In this document: positions 60,219 through 64,000 of the stretch, piece by piece
How the letters are laid out: each line of letters begins with the position of its first letter
Position numbering within the stretch: the stretch's first letter is position 1
From: Papaver somniferum
Lineage: Eukaryota > Streptophyta > Magnoliopsida > Ranunculales > Papaveraceae
DNA: 64,000 nt
Direction: 5' to 3'
Assembly (NCBI RefSeq): GCF_003573695.1
Contig: NC_039361.1
Span: 133,456,777 to 133,520,776, forward strand
The notes under the pieces: model-generated
The model's input: the letters and a program-made list of their open reading frames with translations, nothing else
Databases searched by the model: none
Told to the model about the DNA's origin: nothing
Translations under genes and position numbers: made by a program

Positions 60219-60224
60219 AATTTT

Positions 60225-60241
60225 AGCGTCGTTGCCGGGGA
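60225..60241 (+). promoter_or_regulatory. Primer binding site of the gypsy element
   Basis: AGCGTCGTTGCCGGGGA, close to the usual TGGCGCCGTTGCCGGGGA of Athila/Tat elements, starts six bases after the LTR end. The TGG start is changed to TAG. Confidence 0.7.
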
Positions 60242-60333
60242 GCAGCGGAGCAGCTTTAGTTGTTTTTATTTTCGTTTTATTTTTGTTTTTAACTTTGTTT
60301 TCTAGATTTTTTTATTTCAGGTACCAGTTTTCC

Positions 60334-61863
60334 ATGTACGGTGGACAAGAGAAAGCATATTACAACAATCAATACGGTTTTCAACCTCAACATTATGGCA
60401 ACTTCCAACCATCTTTAGGATACAATCAAAACCAATCTTTTGGCTATGATAAATTTCCTACAAAATCTTATGGATATTCACATACATATCAACAACCTTG
60501 TAGTAGGTATGTAAGTCAAGCACCAAGGTGGGATAAGTCTACTTCTAATTGGATTCATTCGAGTTGTATGCAGATTATGAAAGAATTGCAAGATATGCGA
60601 CAAATACTAGACCAACTTGACCGTGATAAAAAGAACGTCGCACAAACCAATTTCTGCAACACTTTTTCTTATCCGACTCTGGATCGTAGTTATGATCATT
60701 CACCCATTCAAAGGGAAGAGTCCTGGGAAAGAGAACCTATTGTAGCCAACGGTGGTAAGCGTGTGAACGTCAAGAAACTTGCACAGAAATTATATAAGTT
60801 GGAAGATGATGGAACCTCGAAAGAGCTTGTCACAGAAATTAGTAGGACCATTCATATGGAACTTAAACGACGTCTGGATAAAGGTTATGAAACCGATGAA
60901 GATTCTTATTATGGTGAGTCTGAAAGTGAAGATGATTGTGTTGAAAAGGACCAACCTTTGGAGACTTTTGATGACGCTAGTGCATCCTACTCGAGCCTTG
61001 ATCTTAATAATGATCAATCACCTATTCAAAAGGTAGAGCTTGAAGAAGATATAATTAGTTCTTTTAAAAAATTCCTTAGGTAAAGAAATGAGTCCATGGT
61101 AGTGTACGAGCGTTGCAACAAGGATAAAGTTATTCCAACTCCGGATCATAATAACGATCCTTCACTTATTCAAAAAGAGGAGATTGGGTGTGACTTACCT
61201 ATTGTTATAAACGGTGTAACACCCTCAAAATATCTTACAATTTATACCGATGAAAATCATTTTAGTGAATGGCCCGATTCCGATGATGAGAATGTTGAAG
61301 AGATGATGCTAGAGGATGAAACCAAATTCATTGATTTTGTGGAAGACCCAATTGAACTTGTCAATGATTTTAATGATGCCGAGACTTTGGTTAAGGTATA
61401 AAACGACGAAGAATGATTGCAAGGTTTGATAGAGGACCACGATATACAAGAGGTAAGTAATTCACTTGAATTTTTTAAGGATGAAGAGGATTCCGTAATA
61501 CAAGAAATTGTGCAAGGTTTGTCAAACCCTTTGCATATTGATTCTTCTCCTTTACCTCTTATTGGTTTGAATGTATGTGCTTAGAAAGTATTTTTGGATG
61601 ATTTTGTTTCTAGATATCCACCATTGGGAACACTTGATGCTAACACTATGCAGGTTTTCCAAGAGGAATACATAGAAGTTCCCAAATTCTATGTTCTTTA
61701 TGCACTTCCGAGTGTGGACAAGACTAAGTGTGGGGGAAATTTCTATCGAGAGATAACATTATTATTATTTTCTTGTGCTAAAATTTGTATGGAGTTATTG
61801 TTTGCAAAACAGGTACTATGGGTGGATCCCCAAATTTTCCGATTGTTAGTATATGGGGAGTGA
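60334..61863 (+). pseudogene. Single decayed ORF of the gypsy element, unknown protein
   Basis: One frame runs about 510 codons from ATG 60334, broken by four stops (61081, 61399, 61414, 61582). N-terminus (first 60 residues): Tyr/Gln/Asn/Gly-rich low complexity, e.g. YYNNQYGFQPQHYGN, SLGYNQNQSFGYD, SYGYSHTYQQP. Middle: a helical-looking SSCMQIMKELQDMRQILDQL. Then a motif recurs three times, reading SPIQREE, SPIQKVE and SLIQKEE, followed in two cases by PIVANG or PIVING, with long acidic stretches between. The C-terminal part reads SRYPPLGTLDANTMQVFQEE and YIEVPKFYVLYALPSVDKTK. No CCHC knuckle, DTG protease or pol motif. It may be a replaced gag or an unrelated protein; function unknown. Confidence 0.65.
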
Positions 61864-61876
61864 ATCTTACAAGAGC

Positions 61877-62070
61877 CAAGTCGGGCCGTCGACTTTAAAA
61901 CAAGCGCTTAATGGGAGGCAACCCATAGGTTTTGTATTTCTTATCCTTTTGTTTTTTGTTTTGTTTATTTATTTTTTCTTATTCCATATCATGTTAGGAT
62001 TTCCCACCTTTACTTTACTTGGACGATTCCATTACATTGAGGACAATGTAAGGTTTAAGTGTGGGGGAGT
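61877..62070 (+). other. Conserved 3' motif block of Athila/Tat-like elements
   Basis: GACTTTAAAACAAGCGCTTA, ATGGGAGGCAACCCATAGG and TTTTGTAT match 43312-43252 (- strand). Then CATTGAGGACAATGTAAGG and TTTAAGTGTGGGGGAG (62033-62068) match 42745-42711. The order is the same, with about 90 bp between them here and 510 bp in the relic. Confidence 0.7.
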
Positions 62071-63698
62071 GATTAAGCATTTATTTCAAAAAAAAAAAAA
62101 TTGCATAAAACCTCCAACTTGTAGAGATCTTAGAGTCACTAGCATACTTCTAGGTATGTTTACATAGAGAATTCTGACCGACATAACTGAACTTGGAAGT
62201 GTTAGGGACTACGTTCGGATTTCTTGCTTGTTAGAGTGTTAAATAATGGATTTAATCATGCCGGTGATGCAGATTAGGAGCAGGGAGACATGCATTATTA
62301 GAGTTGTTGATCAATCATTAGTGGAGACTACCCTATTTATATCATGCGAGGCACCGACCAGATTTATTTATAAATAACTAAAGAGCTTTCTTTTGAGTGT
62401 GTGTCACCGTACGTTAATTCTGGGTAGAATGGTGAGCTACCCAACCTCCCACCAATAAAAGCACTACTCTTTGATCTCTTGAGTGCTAATTTTGTCAATC
62501 ATGAGGGTGACGTCTATAGATGAAAGCCTCCTTCTTGTAGTTCGATTTGCAGTTAGCACCATTCTCTCTATCGACAACAACGGATCCATAGAAACACCAT
62601 CATCATCGACAAGGGAGCGACATCAAAATCTACAAGGAAAGTTGAAAAAGTTCAAGGTTTACAAGCAACGGAACAAGAAAAGAGTAAATTTCTTATCCAA
62701 GTAAAGCAACATAAAATGAGCGGATTTTTATATATACATGTTGAAGACTTACATAGCAATGAGCATAATTTTATATCCAAGTTGAAGACTTATTTACAAG
62801 AGCAAAGAAAAGCAAAAGGTGAGAATTATTGAAGTTTATGATTTCGAGACGATACAAGTTGTGAAGAATCAAGCGGTAAAGTATTTTTCCCACGGCTATG
62901 GTTTGTTTTTATTTTCACTTTGTTTTGTATTTTCTTTCTCTTGTCTCTAAAAAAAAAAAAAAAAGTAAAAAAAAAATGATGGCAAGAGAAATTTTTGTTT
63001 TTATCTTTTATTTAATAAGCCGTGGGGAAGAAAAATCTATAAGGAAGTTTCAAGCGACAAGGATTTAAGGTAAGGAGTTACAAATTGTCAAGGATCTATG
63101 AAGTTCAAAAGTTTATCATCAATAGTTGAAGCCGAAGACGAATACCAAGAAGATGAAAATGAGGAGTCGAATACGTTTCTATTGGATGCCGTGAGAGTGG
63201 TGTTACCATAATTGGCAATCGGATGTGAAGGTGAGTAAGTAATCTCATCCTCGATAATAGTGGTTGATTTCCTTTCTTAGAGATCGTCAGAAAAATGGTT
63301 TTTCAAAATGTTAAAAGATGTGGGGTTTTTTTTTAAATATTTCGAAAGTTGTCCTTCCCACCATTCAATGTGTTGCAGGAATTCTCTCTTCATTCCTACC
63401 TGCACACATGTGAGAACCATAAAAGTACGTTCTTTAAGTGCAATTTCATAAAACCATTTTTGGTGAGGCAGAAGTCGAGGCGAAATGCTTATTGATCGCT
63501 CTCAAACATGTGTTCTCTCATTATGGTGTGGTTATTTCTCACTCAACATTTAAGAATGAGAATATGTTTTTTAGTATTTCTAACTTCTTATTACTAGCAT
63601 GCAGAAACTTCATGTCTTCATATCTCTTTTAATGCTTGGGACGCTGGAAAGCATTGAAGTTGTAAGTTTTAGTTTGATTTGCTCGAGGACTAGCAAAG
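62071..63698 (+). other. 3' untranslated part of the gypsy element
   Basis: About 1.6 kb with no recognised protein. Frames at 62483-62704 and 63438-63632 are short. An A15 run lies at about 62949-62963. Confidence 0.6.
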
Positions 63699-63716
63699 TC
63701 TAAGTGTGAGGGAATT
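63699..63716 (+). promoter_or_regulatory. Polypurine tract of the gypsy element
   Basis: TCTAAGTGTGAGGGAATT immediately precedes the TGATAGG of the 3' LTR. Confidence 0.75.
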
Positions 63717-64000
63717 TGATAGGTGTCTAAAACACCTAATTTACTATGTAGTAGTTATGCTTTCTTTGCTATGTTTTCTTGTAAATTATGTATTTTACGC
63801 GTGTTTTTGAGTTATTAGGTACTATGGAGTCATACGGAGAAAAAGAAGAAGAAATCACCCAATTTGAGTAAAAATGGCAAATGTACCATTTCATGGGCGA
63901 ACACTATCTGGATCCCAGTCAGTGTTAAGGGCCAACTCTTTTGGAGGAGCACTATAAACATGGCAGCTGAGGTTAAGGGGGCTCCAGAGGGGTAACCCTT
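63717..64000 (+). repeat. 3' LTR of the gypsy element (start only)
   Basis: TGATAGGTGTCTAAAACACC onward repeats 57413-57700 with few differences: ACTATG for ACTACG, a short indel in the ACCACTACCATTTC area, and displacement of TTAAGG. The rest lies outside the window. Confidence 0.9.

Larger units (their letters stand above)
57413..64000 (+). mobile_element. Non-autonomous Ty3/gypsy (Athila/Tat-like) element in TBL-C exon 5, truncated by the window
   Basis: 5' LTR 57413-60218 (2806 bp, TGATAGGTGTC...GAATCA), primer site AGCGTCGTTGCCGGGGA at 60225-60241, internal region of 3.5 kb, PPT at about 63699-63716, and 3' LTR starting at 63717. The first 284 bp of the two LTRs are nearly identical, apart from small indels near 57582 and 63890-63930, so insertion is relatively recent compared with the copia element. 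No gag knuckle, protease, RT, RNase H or integrase is present; one decayed ORF (60334-61861) occupies the internal region. It shares the post-pol motif and the GTGTGGGGGAG block with the gypsy relic at 40730-44895. Confidence 0.85.

Noticed and set aside
60232..60333. Start of the gypsy ORF at a TTG in the primer binding site
   Set aside because: The TTG is part of the PBS; the first ATG in frame is at 60334 and begins the recognisable low-complexity protein.

Overview
The window looks like plant nuclear DNA: AT-rich, intron-bearing genes with GT-AG (one GC-AG) splice sites, and dense nested LTR retrotransposons, MITEs, a TRIM, a tRNA-derived SINE and LINE relics. The only host gene family recognised is TRICHOME BIREFRINGENCE-LIKE (TBL; PMR5N plus PC-esterase, polysaccharide O-acetyltransferases). 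It occurs three times on the + strand: the last two exons of one copy at 1-548, a five-exon copy at 20999-23405, and a decayed copy from 55569 that is cut in its last exon by a Ty3/gypsy insertion at 57413. This is a tandem TBL array pulled apart by transposons. A dicot is likely; the species cannot be fixed from sequence alone.

Layout. 1-548 TBL-A 3' end. 549-2402 two Stowaway-like MITEs and a GC-rich repeat patch. 2403-12971 non-autonomous Ty1/copia element (about 2.6-2.8 kb LTRs, gag only, no pol), its 3' LTR split by a Ty3/gypsy solo LTR with a perfect 5-bp target duplication. 13468-17815 solo LTR of a second copia family, itself interrupted by about 2 kb that carries exon-like gene fragments. 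17816-20998 noncoding, with one dispersed repeat. 20999-23405 TBL-B, with a 344-bp TRIM inside the membrane-anchor codons. 24789-35910 a third copia LTR split by a 9.2-kb Tat/Ogre-like element without recognisable coding capacity; its LTRs hold a 30-bp minisatellite.

35911-50450 is a patchwork: a 1.1-kb inverted repeat (36950-38066 versus 45128-46205), LINE and copia pieces in both orientations, an Athila/Tat-type gypsy relic on the - strand (RNase H, integrase, PPT, LTR), and blocks built of short shuffled fragments. 50460-53111 is an inverted copia LTR, followed by a LINE RNase H tail, a SINE, and TBL-C (55569-57412). 57413-64000 is a gypsy element with 2.8-kb LTRs whose internal region holds one decayed, unusual ORF in place of gag-pol; it runs off the window.

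No host gene pathway beyond cell-wall polysaccharide acetylation is supported. Most of the interest lies in the transposons: a hairpin-forming palindrome module shared by copia and gypsy LTRs, a TRIM that could be spliced out exactly as an intron, a gypsy element with a prion-like ORF, and repeated polypurine-tract-like signals.
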